The notes under the pieces were generated by a model that made no database searches, had not been told where the DNA came from, and was given only the letters and a program-made list of their open reading frames with translations. Below, in pieces: positions 50,439 through 59,432 of a DNA stretch of 64,000 nucleotides (the first letter of the stretch is position 1; each line of letters starts with the position of its first letter). The DNA is from Novosphingobium sp. IK01 (lineage in GTDB: Bacteria > Pseudomonadota > Alphaproteobacteria > Sphingomonadales > Sphingomonadaceae): assembly GCF_033242265.1 (NCBI RefSeq), contig NZ_BTFW01000001.1:2097001-2161000 (forward strand), given 5' to 3'. Made by a program: the position numbers and the translations under genes.

Positions 50439-51992
50439 GTGCGATATGCTTATGGTGTGACAACTGCCCTGCTCCTGGCCGGCAGCGCGTTCACGCTGGC
50501 CACGGGCTTCCCCGCCGGTGCCCAGGTGGCCCAGAACGACAGTTCGCAGATCCAGGCGATCACCCCGCGCGTGGGTGCGCCATCGAGCTTTGCCGACCTC
50601 ACCGCCCAGCTCCAGCCCGCCGTGGTCAACATCTCGACCCGCCAGCGCGTCAAGGTCCAGTCCAACAACCCCTTCGCGGGCACGCCCTTTGGCGACATGT
50701 TCGGCGGCGGTCAGGGCGGCACCACCACCCGCGAGGCACAGTCGCTGGGCTCGGGCTTCATCATCTCGGCCGATGGCTATATCGTGACCAACAATCACGT
50801 GATCACCGCCGAAGGCCAGGGCGAAGTGGAATCGATTTCGGTCACCACCCCGGACGGCACCGAATATCCGGCCAAGCTCATCGGCAAGGACGCCCAGTCG
50901 GACCTCGCCGTGCTCAAGATCACCGGCACCAAGCCCTTCCCGTTCGTGAAGTTCGGGGATTCGCGCAAGGCGCGCGTGGGCGACTGGGTGATCGCCATCG
51001 GCAACCCGTTCGGTCTGGGTGGCACGGTCACGCAGGGGATCATCTCGGCGGTCTATCGCAACACCGGCCAGGGCGGCGCCTATGACCGCTATCTCCAGAC
51101 CGACGCCTCGATCAACCGCGGCAACTCGGGCGGCCCGATGTTCGACATGGCCGGCAACGTGATCGGCATCAACAACGCGATCTATTCGCCCACCGGCGGC
51201 AGCGTGGGCATCGGCTTTGCCATCCCCGCCGAAATCGCCGCACCCATCGTCGAAAAGCTGCGCACCGGCCAGACCATCGACCGTGGCTATCTGGGCGTGC
51301 GCATCCAGGCCCTGTCTGAAGACCTCGCCGCCTCGCTGGGCCTTGCCAAGAACCGGGGCGAGTTCATCCAGTCGGTCGAGCCGGGCGCTGGCGCAGCCAA
51401 GGCGGGCATTCAGGCCGGCGACGTGGTGACCCGCGTGGATGGCCGCGATGTCACCCCCGAACAGACGCTTTCGTTCCTGGTGGCCAACACCCCGCCGGGC
51501 AAGAAGATCAGCATCGACCTGCTGCGCAATGGCAAGCCGATGAGCGTGCAGGCCGTGGTCGGCAAGCGCCCGACCGACGAGGAACTGGCCAACCAGAGCT
51601 TCGACCCCGACCAGCAGGACGACGGCGGCTTCGGCCAGGGCGACGGCCCGAACAGCGACCAGCAGCAGAAGCAGGTCCAGGCCGGCAGCGCCATCCAGAA
51701 GTCGCTCGGCCTCTCGGCCATCCCGCTCACCCCGACCATCGCCCGCCAGCTCGGCGCCAGCGAGGACGTGCGCGGTCTGGTCGTCTCGAATGTCGACAGC
51801 GCCTCGGACGCGGGCTCCAAGGGCCTCCAGCGCGGCGATATCCTGCTCTCGGCCAACTACCGCGTGCTGGCGACCGTCGCCGATCTCGACGCTGTGGTCC
51901 GTCAGGCCAAGACCGAAAATCGCGAGGCGGTCCTGCTGCGCGTCCAGCGCCGTGGCCAGCCGCCGATCTACGTGCCGATCCGCCTGCGCTGA
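50439..51992 (+). CDS. degP: Periplasmic serine protease of the Do/DegP (HtrA) family
   Basis: 517 residues with a signal peptide (TALLLAGSAFTLATGFPAGAQ). The catalytic triad is visible: VTNNHVITAEG (His about 120), DAQSDLAVLK (Asp about 154) and INRGNSGGPMF (Ser about 230). Two PDZ domains follow (DRGYLGVRIQALSEDLA; then RQLGASEDVRGLVVSNVDS). It degrades or refolds damaged envelope proteins. GTG start with AAGGA about 9 bases upstream. Following hflKC, it makes an envelope quality-control neighbourhood, and a strong terminator comes after. Confidence 0.95.
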   Translation: MRYAYGVTTALLLAGSAFTLATGFPAGAQVAQNDSSQIQAITPRVGAPSSFADLTAQLQPAVVNISTRQRVKVQSNNPFAGTPFGDMFGGGQGGTTTREAQSLGSGFIISADGYIVTNNHVITAEGQGEVESISVTTPDGTEYPAKLIGKDAQSDLAVLKITGTKPFPFVKFGDSRKARVGDWVIAIGNPFGLGGTVTQGIISAVYRNTGQGGAYDRYLQTDASINRGNSGGPMFDMAGNVIGINNAIYSPTGGSVGIGFAIPAEIAAPIVEKLRTGQTIDRGYLGVRIQALSEDLAASLGLAKNRGEFIQSVEPGAGAAKAGIQAGDVVTRVDGRDVTPEQTLSFLVANTPPGKKISIDLLRNGKPMSVQAVVGKRPTDEELANQSFDPDQQDDGGFGQGDGPNSDQQQKQVQAGSAIQKSLGLSAIPLTPTIARQLGASEDVRGLVVSNVDSASDAGSKGLQRGDILLSANYRVLATVADLDAVVRQAKTENREAVLLRVQRRGQPPIYVPIRLR

Positions 51993-52056
51993 CCGGGTGC
52001 GGGCCTGATCGTCCCAGGCTCGCCCTGATCGTCGCAGGCCCGCAGGGTTTCCCTGG

Positions 52057-52093
52057 AAAGGCCGGTGTCCCTCCCACGGGACACCGGCCTTTT
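52057..52093 (+). terminator. Rho-independent terminator of degP
   Basis: A perfect 15-bp stem, AAAGGCCGGTGTCCC and GGGACACCGGCCTTT, with a 6-base loop is followed by TTTT. It lies 65 bases after the stop. Before it, 52010-52045 contains an imperfect direct duplication (CCTGATCGTCCCAGG, CCTGATCGTCGCAGG). Confidence 0.92.
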
Positions 52094-52200
52094 ATCGTCT
52101 CGTGACGATCAGGCGCCGACCGTCCCCTTATGGCACAGCAGCCCTTGCTCTTGCCGGCATGCGGGGGTTAAGCTGCGCAGACGTGGAGCGGGAGGCTGTC

Positions 52201-52593
52201 ATGCACGCCGAACTTCTTGCAGAACTTGCCCATGCGCCCGGTGCCGCGCCGGTTTCCGCCGCGCTGTCTGCTGCGGCTCCATCTGCTGCCGGGTCGAGCG
52301 TTCTGGTACAGGACATCTCGATCGACACGCTGGGCAAGATAGTCTCCATCCAGCTGCTCGCCGGGCCCGATGCCCGCACCGGGCGCCGTATCCCGCTCGA
52401 ACTGCTGTTCCGCGATGTCGAAGCCGTGACGGTCGATGCCGACATCATCGAACTGCGCTGCAATGCCGAGGCTGGCGTGATCGCCTATTGGCACCTGGCC
52501 CCCGGCGCGGGCACCTCGCACATCCATCTGGCCCATGGCCACGTCTCGATCGCCGCCTGCTGCGCGCCCGTCCTCACCCGCCTGCGCCATTAA
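52201..52593 (+). CDS. Hypothetical protein
   Basis: 130 residues, not recognised. An Ala-rich helix (residues 1-35) is followed by a compact alpha/beta-looking part (VLVQDISIDTLGKIVSIQLLAG, PLELLFRDVEAVTVDADIIELRCNAEAGVIAYWHL) ending in HGHVSIAACCAPVLTRLRH. No signal peptide or membrane segment is visible. GGGAGG stands 6 bases before the ATG, so translation is likely. It lies between the degP terminator and the convergent PBP1a gene. Confidence 0.65.
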   Translation: MHAELLAELAHAPGAAPVSAALSAAAPSAAGSSVLVQDISIDTLGKIVSIQLLAGPDARTGRRIPLELLFRDVEAVTVDADIIELRCNAEAGVIAYWHLAPGAGTSHIHLAHGHVSIAACCAPVLTRLRH

Positions 52594-52629
52594 GGCCTGT
52601 CCACGCTGCGGAGGAAGGCAGCGCCTTCC

Positions 52630-54888
52630 TTAGAACCCCTGCCACTCCTGCGCCTGCGACCGGGCAGGCGGCTTGGGGGGTGTCGCAGGCCGGGGCGCCG
52701 GGGCACGCGGCGCAGTGGCCGGATGCGTGCGCCCGGTGGCGCGATCGAGCAGGTCATCGCTCGCCGCCGGTTGCGCATTGCGCGGGGCCGAAGGCGTGCG
52801 CGCCGGAGCCTGGCCGCGCGGCGGCGGCCCATCCCCGAGACCATCCTGATCGACGGGAATGGCGTCGTCGGGCGTGCGCCCCTGCGGCTGGCCCGGAATC
52901 CGGTTCTGGCCCGGCATGCCCTGGTCGTCCAGACCATCGCCCTGCTGGCCGTTGACGATGTTGCCGTTCTCGTCGGTATAGGAATAGTCGGCGGGGTTGT
53001 TGAGCATGGCCTCGTCGTCCGGCTCCAGATTCCAGCCGGGAAGCTGGAGCTGGGTCTGGAACTGCTCGACCGGGCGCTTGGCCGTCGCCACGCGCATGTA
53101 GCTGGCAAAGGCGCGCGCGGGCGCGGTGCCGCCCTGAAGGCCGGGTACGGGGCGGGCATCGTCGCGGCCCATCCACACGCCGGTCGTCACCCCGCTGGAG
53201 AAACCGAGGAACCAGCCGTCCTTGTTGGAGCTGGTCGTCCCGGTCTTGCCCGCCACCGGGCGCCCGATCTGCGCGGCGCGGCCCGTACCGATGTTGACGG
53301 CGGTCTGGAGCAGGTCGGTGATCTCGGCGGCGACATAGTCGGGCACGAGCTGCTGGCTGGCGTCGGGGCGGTGGCTGTAGAGCACTTCCCCGTCGGTCGT
53401 GGTCACCTTGCGGATGCCATAAGGCGTCACCAGACGCCCCTTGGCCTCGACCGAGGCGAAGGCGCGCACCATGTCGATCACGCGCACGTCACTGCTGCCC
53501 AGCACCATCGAGGGCAGGGTGTTGATCGGGGTGGTGATGCCAAAGCGCCGCGCCATGTTGGCCACCGCGCCAAAGCCCACTTCGTTGCCCAGTTGCGCGG
53601 CCACGGTGTTCTTCGAATAGGCAAAGGCGGTGCGCACGTCGATCTGGCCGGCATATGTGCCGCCCGAATTGCGCGGGCTCCACCCGTCGATGGTCACCGG
53701 CTCGTCCATCACCCGATCCTCGGGGCGATAGCCGCGTTCGAGCGCGGCCAGATAGACGAAGAGCTTCCACGCCGAGCCGGGCTGGCGCACGGCATTGGTG
53801 GCGCGGTTGTAGTTCGAGGTCACGTAGTCGGTGCCCCCGACCATGGCCAGCACGGCGCCGTCGCGGTCGACGCTGACGAGCGCGCCTTGCGCGCCCTTGG
53901 GCACCTGTGCGGCAATCGCGTCGGTCGCGGCGCGCTGCGCGGTAGGGTCGAGCGTCGTCCACACCTCGATCGGCTGGTCGTTGTCGGGCAGCAGCACGTC
54001 GAGCTGGGGCAGGACCCAGTCGGTGAAATAGCGGGCCGAATTCTGGCCCTGTTCGGCGGCCAGATGGATGGTCTTGAAGTTGACGTTCTCGGCCTGGGCC
54101 GGGGTCAGCGCGCCGGCATCGACCATCGTGGAAAGCACGACTTTGGCGCGGTCTACCGCCGCCTGCGCATCCGCCGTGGGCGAATAGTGCGAGGGCGCCT
54201 TGACGAGCCCGGCGATGATCGCCGCCTCGCCGAGCGAGAGCTGTTCGCCCGAATGGCCGAAGAACTTGCGCGCGGCCGAATCCACGCCATAGGCGCCGCC
54301 GCCGAAGTAGACCTTGTTGAGGTAGAGTTCGAGGATCTGGTCCTTGGAAAACTTGCTTTCCAGCGCCAGCGCCAGCACCGCCTCGCGGATCTTGCGATCG
54401 AACGTGCGGCTGCTGTTGAGGAAGATGTTGCGGGCCAGCTGCTGGGTGATGGTCGAGCCACCCTGACGCCAGTGCCCGCTTTCCGCGCGCACCATCAGCG
54501 AGCGCAGGATGCCGACCGGATCGACGCCCCAGTGCTCGCGGAAGCGACGGTCTTCCACCGAAACCAGTGCATCCTTCATCGAGTTCGGGATGCGGTTATA
54601 GGGAATCCACTTGCCGTAGCTGGGCCCGAGCGTGACGATTTCGGTGCCGTCATTCGCGCGCACGACGATCATCTGCCCGGCCTGGCTGGACTTCAGCTTG
54701 TCGTAGCCGGGCAGCGAGCGCGCGGTCACGAAGACCGCCCCGGCGATCCCGAGCGCGCCCAGCAGCGCGAGGCCCACGCCCCACACCACGATGCGGCGAA
54801 GCCATCGGCCAAGCAGGGAAGATTCGCGGCTGCGCTGCGAGGGGGTTGCGCCGTCTTGCGAGCGGCGGGGCACGTCCCGTCTGGCCAT
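52630..54888 (-). CDS. mrcA: Penicillin-binding protein 1A (class A, transglycosylase/transpeptidase)
   Basis: 752 residues. A cytoplasmic tail, one membrane segment (VVWGVGLALLGALGIAGAVF) and a GT51 domain (SVEDRRFREHWGVDPVG, GGSTITQQLARNIFLN) precede the transpeptidase domain with SxxK in GSAWKLF (Ser about 371), SxN in SKNTVAAQLG and KTGTT at about 547. It polymerises and crosslinks peptidoglycan. The last ~130 residues form a Pro/Gln/Asp-rich low-complexity tail. The start lacks a strong Shine-Dalgarno. Confidence 0.95.
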   Translation of the reverse strand: MARRDVPRRSQDGATPSQRSRESSLLGRWLRRIVVWGVGLALLGALGIAGAVFVTARSLPGYDKLKSSQAGQMIVVRANDGTEIVTLGPSYGKWIPYNRIPNSMKDALVSVEDRRFREHWGVDPVGILRSLMVRAESGHWRQGGSTITQQLARNIFLNSSRTFDRKIREAVLALALESKFSKDQILELYLNKVYFGGGAYGVDSAARKFFGHSGEQLSLGEAAIIAGLVKAPSHYSPTADAQAAVDRAKVVLSTMVDAGALTPAQAENVNFKTIHLAAEQGQNSARYFTDWVLPQLDVLLPDNDQPIEVWTTLDPTAQRAATDAIAAQVPKGAQGALVSVDRDGAVLAMVGGTDYVTSNYNRATNAVRQPGSAWKLFVYLAALERGYRPEDRVMDEPVTIDGWSPRNSGGTYAGQIDVRTAFAYSKNTVAAQLGNEVGFGAVANMARRFGITTPINTLPSMVLGSSDVRVIDMVRAFASVEAKGRLVTPYGIRKVTTTDGEVLYSHRPDASQQLVPDYVAAEITDLLQTAVNIGTGRAAQIGRPVAGKTGTTSSNKDGWFLGFSSGVTTGVWMGRDDARPVPGLQGGTAPARAFASYMRVATAKRPVEQFQTQLQLPGWNLEPDDEAMLNNPADYSYTDENGNIVNGQQGDGLDDQGMPGQNRIPGQPQGRTPDDAIPVDQDGLGDGPPPRGQAPARTPSAPRNAQPAASDDLLDRATGRTHPATAPRAPAPRPATPPKPPARSQAQEWQGF

Positions 54889-55075
54889 CAGTGGTTACCG
54901 GTTTCCTCGAAAGCGCAAGAATGCGCAAAAATTGCACCCCATGCGCCGCCCTTGCACGGGCGATCTGTAACGCAGGGTTAATGGACAGCCCCCCGGCTTC
55001 GCCACCAGCCTGGAAGCCCACTGGGAGGCAGTCTGGAAGCCCGCCGGGGGGCGCACGAAACCGCTTTCTAACGCA

Positions 55076-55474
55076 TCAATCTTCCGGCGTGAAGTCGAGC
55101 GCGGCACTGTTCATGCAATAGCGCAGCCCGGTGGGGGCCGGACCATCGGGGAAAACATGCCCCAGATGCCCCTCGCACCGCGCGCAGCGCACTTCGGTGC
55201 GGATCATGCCATGGCTGACATCGCGAAATTCCTCGACCGCGCCTTCGTCGACCGGGCGGGTGAAGCTGGGCCAGCCACAGCCGCTGTCGAACTTGGCGGT
55301 CGAGGTGAACAGCGGCTGCCCGCATCCGGCACAGGCATAGTCCCCGCTGGCCTTGTTGCGATCATACTTGCCGGTAAAGGCCCGCTCGGTGCCAGCCTGA
55401 CGCAGGACGTGGTACTGCTCGGGGCTCAACCGTTCACGCCACTCCGCCTCGGTCAACACGATCTTGTCGGTCAT
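55076..55474 (-). CDS. msrB: Peptide methionine-(R)-S-oxide reductase MsrB
   Basis: 132 residues from ATG 55474, which has AGGAG 6 bases ahead; an ATG at 55480 would add two residues. It repairs methionine-R-sulfoxide. Zinc ligands are CAGC and [14 protein letters not shown] is the family block; [11 protein letters not shown] contains the catalytic Cys. The cytoplasmic form, without a signal peptide. Two CCCATATGGG palindromes lie directly upstream. Confidence 0.95.
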   Translation of the reverse strand: MTDKIVLTEAEWRERLSPEQYHVLRQAGTERAFTGKYDRNKASGDYACAGCGQPLFTSTAKFDSGCGWPSFTRPVDEGAVEEFRDVSHGMIRTEVRCARCEGHLGHVFPDGPAPTGLRYCMNSAALDFTPED

Positions 55475-55492
55475 CACCATCTCCTTTTGCCG

Positions 55493-55514
55493 CCCATATG
55501 GGGGCCCATATGGG
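55493..55514. promoter_or_regulatory. Two CCCATATGGG palindromes, possible operator
   Basis: Identical 10-bp palindromes at 55493-55502 and 55505-55514, 12 bases apart, in the space between divergent msrB and hxlR-type genes. The spacing of about one helical turn suits cooperative binding of a dimeric regulator. No such pair is seen elsewhere in the window. Confidence 0.4.
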
Positions 55515-55640
55515 GACAGGGCCGGGTCACGGCAATGAAACAGGAGCCCGCCGCCGGCATTCCCTCAATGAAACAGGAAACTGGCACCGTCAGGCAAACT
55601 TCCGGGCCTTTTGCCCGCGCTCGTCGCTTAAATTTTCGTG

Positions 55641-55646
55641 TATAAT
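55641..55646 (+). promoter_or_regulatory. Likely -10 element of the HxlR-type gene
   Basis: A perfect TATAAT lies 20 bases before the start codon, giving a short leader. I see no good -35 at 17 bases, so an activator or an extended -10 contact (CGTGTATAAT) may be needed. Confidence 0.4.
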
Positions 55647-55665
55647 GTGTTACAGGCCCTTGGTC

Positions 55666-56205
55666 ATGCAGAAGAACAAAGAATCACTGGCGGATCTGGC
55701 CCAGTGCGGCCTGCCCGTCGCGCTGGAAGTCATGGGTGAACGCTGGTCGTTCCTGATCCTGCGGGCCGCCTTCAATGGCATCTGCCATTTCGAGGAATTT
55801 CTTACCCAGTTGGGCATTGCCCGCAATATCCTGTCGAACCGCCTCTCGCGGCTGGTCGACCATGGCATTCTGGCCCGCGCGCCCTGTTCGGACGACCGTC
55901 GGCGCGTCGAATACCGGTTGACGGCCAAGGGCTTCGACCTCCTGCCCGCCATGCTGGCCTTGCGCCAGTGGGGCGAAAAATGGGGCGCGGCGGTCTGTCG
56001 CAACCAGGTCCTGTGCGACGAGCGCGACGGTCGCCCGATCGCCCCGCTGCTCCTGCGCGCCCACGATGGCCGGCTGCTCGGCGTGACCGACCTGATCTGG
56101 CGCACGCAGGAAGAAATCGCCCGGAGCGAGGCTGAAGCCGGGGCGGCGCCTGCAAATCAGGACACGATCGACCGGAAGGTTCTGGGAGAAACCCTGGTCC
56201 GCTGA
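55666..56205 (+). CDS. HxlR-family winged-helix transcriptional regulator
   Basis: 179 residues. CGLPVALEVMGERWSFLILRAAFNGICHFEEFLTQLGIARNILSNRLSRLVDHGIL is the HxlR DNA-binding domain, with Cys near the N-terminus as in redox- or aldehyde-sensing members. VEYRLTAKGFDLLPAMLALRQWGEKW completes the fold. A C-terminal extension of about 60 residues is longer than in minimal HxlR proteins. It is divergent from msrB, so regulation of msrB or itself is plausible. Confidence 0.88.
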   Translation: MQKNKESLADLAQCGLPVALEVMGERWSFLILRAAFNGICHFEEFLTQLGIARNILSNRLSRLVDHGILARAPCSDDRRRVEYRLTAKGFDLLPAMLALRQWGEKWGAAVCRNQVLCDERDGRPIAPLLLRAHDGRLLGVTDLIWRTQEEIARSEAEAGAAPANQDTIDRKVLGETLVR

Positions 56206-56363
56206 GGGATCAGGAAGGAAGGGCCTGAAAAGGCATTCGGGGCAGGATCGCCGGTGGAAACGGCGACCCTGCCCCGCCGACCGCACGGGGGACTGTTCGT
56301 GCGGCAAGGCTCCTTGTGGACGCAGACGGCTGAACGCCAGCGGAACGGCGCTGTTAAGGTTCG

Positions 56364-56408
56364 TTCAGACAATATCTTTTCAGACAATCCCTGTTCAGAC
56401 CGGGCATC
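56364..56408. repeat. 15-bp direct repeat TTCAGAC, three units
   Basis: TTCAGACAATATCTT, TTCAGACAATCCCTG and TTCAGACCGGGCATC start at 56364, 56379 and 56394. They lie between the convergent HxlR and UrcA genes. Confidence 0.65.
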
Positions 56409-56477
56409 ATCGCGCCGATGCATGAAAGACCGGACAAGGCCGCATCGGGGAAACGCCAGCCTGCGCGGGCGAGCGGC

Positions 56478-56855
56478 TCAGCGGCTGGCGAGAACCTGCT
56501 GATGCGTCATGGCCAGTTGGCCTTCGCCCTGCTGGACCGCCGCCACGAAACAGCTCTGGCGCTGCTGGGCTTCGGTCAGGGTCGTCTTGTCGGCCCGCAT
56601 GCCGCAGACATTGCGCGCGGCCATGCGCAGGCGCCGCTCCGCCGTCTCGCGCCCTTGCGCCGAATGGAGATCGAGATCGGCGACCTTCACCGCCACATGG
56701 GGCATGTCGGCACGGGCATCGGGCACTTCACCGGCAAAGGCGGTCCCCGCGCTTGCAGCCAGAGCGGCGGCGGCCAGAGTTGCGGTGGTCAGCGCGGCTA
56801 GAGGGTTCAGGCGCGAATGGCTCAGGAACGAGGAAGCGGAAAAGGGAGCGAACAT
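56478..56855 (-). CDS. UrcA family protein
   Basis: 125 residues with a signal peptide (LTTATLAAAALAASAGTAFAGE). VAVKVADLDLHSAQGRETAERRLRMAARNVCG is the UrcA core, with a second Cys (QRQSCFVAAV) for a disulfide. The family is common in sphingomonads and relatives; its function is unknown. AAAGGA stands 8 bases before the chosen ATG. Confidence 0.87.
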   Translation of the reverse strand: MFAPFSASSFLSHSRLNPLAALTTATLAAAALAASAGTAFAGEVPDARADMPHVAVKVADLDLHSAQGRETAERRLRMAARNVCGMRADKTTLTEAQQRQSCFVAAVQQGEGQLAMTHQQVLASR

Positions 56856-57210
56856 GGCACGGTATCCTTTCGGGACGGGTCGAAAGAGCACGACCGGAGA
56901 GTGGTGAACCGCCCTGCACCAGACTGAAGTGGCTTCTGGCTTGCGGTATGACGTCCTTTTACCGCCCCGCCCGCCGCGCCGCGCGTCGGGCTCGACCAGC
57001 CCGCCTGCCGCCCCGACAGGAGCCCCCCGTCCCCGACGAAAGCCCACCGCGATCCGCCCAACGACATGTCCGCGACGGATTCTGCCCCGACGAACGGCAT
57101 GAACAGGCGCCACGGGGCGAACAACAGGCCTGGCAATTTGCGGCCACTGCGGAGCAATGCGCAACCCGGCCTTTGCCCTGCGGCAAGAATGGGCGCACTA
57201 TGACGATGTC

Positions 57211-57477
57211 ATGGCAACAGCGATCATCTTCGTGCTGGGCATCGTGAACTTCGCGCTCAACCGCGCGGTCATGGCTTGCGACCATCCGGTCATGCGCCAG
57301 ATGCCGCCACTGATCCGTTCGGTGAACCAGCGTTTTTCGCTCGTGATCGAGTTCGGGATGCTGGTGGCCGGGATGATGCTGGCCGCGCAAGGGATGGTCT
57401 GGGGCGCGATCGGCTATGGTCTCTACAGCCTGATAAACGGCGCCTCGGCCTGGCTGATCCTGACGGGACGGGTTTGA
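57211..57477 (+). CDS. Small multi-pass membrane protein
   Basis: 88 residues (106 if the ATG at 57157 is used). Three hydrophobic stretches are visible: TAIIFVLGIVNFALNRAVM, LVIEFGMLVAGMMLAAQGM and AIGYGLYSLINGASAWLIL. I do not recognise a named family. The stop codon is part of a 14-bp duplication (57464-57491), so a second TGA follows 14 bases later. Confidence 0.6.
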   Translation: MATAIIFVLGIVNFALNRAVMACDHPVMRQMPPLIRSVNQRFSLVIEFGMLVAGMMLAAQGMVWGAIGYGLYSLINGASAWLILTGRV

Positions 57478-57491
57478 CGGGCCGGGTTTGA
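57464..57491. repeat. 14-bp duplication including the TGA stop
   Basis: CGGGACGGGTTTGA and CGGGCCGGGTTTGA are adjacent; the first ends with the gene's stop codon. Confidence 0.75.
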
Positions 57492-57566
57492 ACGCCCCAT
57501 CAGGCGGCCCATGACCGGGAACCTCCAGCCCATCCGGCGCATTGCCGGGGCGGAGGTCTTGCATTC

Positions 57567-58511
57567 ATGTCATCCCGATCGCAGCAGTTCGACGATTCGC
57601 CCGAAAACCCGGTGACGAATCCGGTATCCGGTCCCCTGTGGCTGCTCCTCAACCCCGCCAGCGGCAGCAATTCCGAAGACTCGCAAGACCAGTTGCTGGC
57701 CGCCCTTGCCCACAGCGGCCATGCCCCTGCCCGCGTGCTGCGCCTGCCCGAAGACCCGCTGCCCACCCGCGCCATGCTCGAAGAAGCCGGGGTCGGCATT
57801 CTGGCGATCTTCACCGGCGATGGCACCGCCAATGCCCAGATCGAGAAGCTCCATGGCTGGCCCGGCGCCGTGCTGGTCCTGCCGGGCGGCACGCAGAACC
57901 TCCTGTCCAAGGCCCTCCATGGCCATGCCGATGCCCCCGCCATTGTCCGGCGCCTGGGCACGCCCGGCATGATCCGCACCCGCCGTCAGGGCGTGCGCAC
58001 TTCGGCGGGCAATGCCCTGGTCGAAGTGCTGGCCGGGCCGGGCGCGACATGGGCCGATGTGCGCGAAGGCGTGCGCGAGGGAGACCTTGGCGTGATCGCC
58101 ACCGCGCTGGGCGAAGCGCTCCACCACACGACACAGGGCGCCCCGGTCGTCGTCTCCGATCCGCCGCTGGGCAAGCGGGAGGGCTACCGCGCCGTCCGCA
58201 TCGATGCGCAGGCGGGCGCGCTCGACCTCGACGGCTACGACGCCGACGACTGGGCCGACATCGTGGCCCATGGCGTTTCGATCCTGATCCGGCGCGATTT
58301 CCGGCAGGGCCCGCACGAGGAACTGGGACAGGCCCCTGCCGTCACCTGCACCAGCGCCGAGCCCATCGCCCTGATGATCGACGGCGAGCGCCGCGAGGGC
58401 TGCTGCGAGGAAACCTTCACCTGCATCGACATCCCGCTCGATTTCCTCGCCACGCGTTCCGACATCGCCCCGCGTGCAGACATCACCCCGTGTTCAGGCC
58501 CCACCCCTTGA
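57567..58511 (+). CDS. Diacylglycerol kinase-family lipid kinase (YegS/DagK-like)
   Basis: 314 residues. PLWLLLNPASGSNSED opens the kinase domain, GILAIFTGDGTANAQIEKL carries the GDGT nucleotide motif and VLVLPGGTQNLLSKALHG the following loop. Members phosphorylate diacylglycerol, sphingosine or related lipids with ATP; in a sphingolipid producer a sphingoid substrate is possible but not shown. The last 18 residues are three 18-bp repeats (58455-58508). Next to the phosphoesterase gene on the same strand. Confidence 0.87.
   Translation: MSSRSQQFDDSPENPVTNPVSGPLWLLLNPASGSNSEDSQDQLLAALAHSGHAPARVLRLPEDPLPTRAMLEEAGVGILAIFTGDGTANAQIEKLHGWPGAVLVLPGGTQNLLSKALHGHADAPAIVRRLGTPGMIRTRRQGVRTSAGNALVEVLAGPGATWADVREGVREGDLGVIATALGEALHHTTQGAPVVVSDPPLGKREGYRAVRIDAQAGALDLDGYDADDWADIVAHGVSILIRRDFRQGPHEELGQAPAVTCTSAEPIALMIDGERREGCCEETFTCIDIPLDFLATRSDIAPRADITPCSGPTP
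58455..58508. repeat. 18-bp degenerate tandem repeat at lipid kinase C-terminus
   Basis: Units encode RSDIAP, RADITP and CSGPTP just before the stop. The last unit is the most diverged. Confidence 0.6.
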
Positions 58512-58567
58512 CGGAACCGGCATCAGGGGGAAAGGCAGCGGTTCCTCCCAATCGGACGCCTTTTGCC

Positions 58568-59392
58568 ATGACCCGCCTGTTTCACATCAGCGACCTTCAC
58601 TTCGGGCTCGAAGATCCGCTTGCGCTGGCCTGGCTGGTCGATTGCGTGGCCCGCGAGAAGCCCGCCGGAGTGATCGTCACCGGCGACCTCACGATGCGCG
58701 CCCGCGCCCGCGAATTTGCCGCCGCCACGCGCTGGATCAGCGATCTGGGCGTGCCGGTCTCGATTGGCGTGGGCAATCACGACCTGCCCTATTTCAACCC
58801 GCTCGAACGCGCGTTCGATCCCTATCGCCGCTATCGCCGGCTCGAACAGGCCGTGGGCAACCCGCTGACCGTGCCGGGCCTGGCCATCGTGCCGCTCAAG
58901 ACCACCGCGCGCGCGCAGTGGCGCTTCAACTGGTCGAAGGGCCATGTCGCCCCCGCCGAACTGGCCCATTGCCTTGCGCACATCGACGCCCTGCCCCGTG
59001 GCACCCGTGTCCTCGTGGCCTGCCACCACCCGCTGGTCGAAGCCGGAACCCATGGGCAGGCCCTCACCCGCCATGGCGAGCAGGCGCTGACCGAACTGGC
59101 CCGGCGCGGGGTCATGGCGGTGCTCTCGGGCCATGTCCACGATGCCTTCGACCTCATCCACCCCACGCCCGAAGGCCCGGTGCGGATGATCGGCGCGGGC
59201 ACGCTTTCGCTGCGCACGCGCTCGACCCCGCCCAGCTTCAACGACCTGACCCTGTCGGGCGCCGATATCGCGGTGACCGTGCGCAACCTCGAAGCCGTGC
59301 CGACCCCGGCCATGCAGATCGAGGACATCCCCGAAGACGCCCTGCCCCCCAGCCAGCCGGGCGAGCCGATTGCCCCGGTCGCACTGGGCTGA
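58568..59392 (+). CDS. Metallophosphoesterase
   Basis: 274 residues in the calcineurin-like family. RLFHISDLHFGLEDP (D-x-H), VIVTGDLTMRARAREF (GDL), VGNHDLPYFNP (GNHD), ACHHPLVEAG and LSGHVHDAFDL (GHxH) supply the two-metal site. It resembles the cyclic-nucleotide phosphodiesterase-like group; the substrate is unknown. The gap to the lipid kinase gene is 56 bases. Its stop codon is part of a 14-bp triplicate. Confidence 0.88.
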   Translation: MTRLFHISDLHFGLEDPLALAWLVDCVAREKPAGVIVTGDLTMRARAREFAAATRWISDLGVPVSIGVGNHDLPYFNPLERAFDPYRRYRRLEQAVGNPLTVPGLAIVPLKTTARAQWRFNWSKGHVAPAELAHCLAHIDALPRGTRVLVACHHPLVEAGTHGQALTRHGEQALTELARRGVMAVLSGHVHDAFDLIHPTPEGPVRMIGAGTLSLRTRSTPPSFNDLTLSGADIAVTVRNLEAVPTPAMQIEDIPEDALPPSQPGEPIAPVALG

Positions 59393-59422
59393 TCGCGCTG
59401 GGCTGATCGCACTGGGCTAAGG
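59381..59422. repeat. 14-bp tandem repeat duplicating the stop codon
   Basis: GCACTGGGCTGATC, GCGCTGGGCTGATC and GCACTGGGCTAAGG. The first TGA ends the phosphoesterase gene; TGA and TAA copies follow at 14-base steps. Confidence 0.85.
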
Positions 59423-59432
59423 ATCCCTTTTC

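Noticed and set aside
52102..52200. Longer form of the hypothetical protein starting at 52102
   Set aside because: A strong GGGAGG directly precedes the ATG at 52201, while the upstream part overlaps the region just after the degP terminator and looks random.
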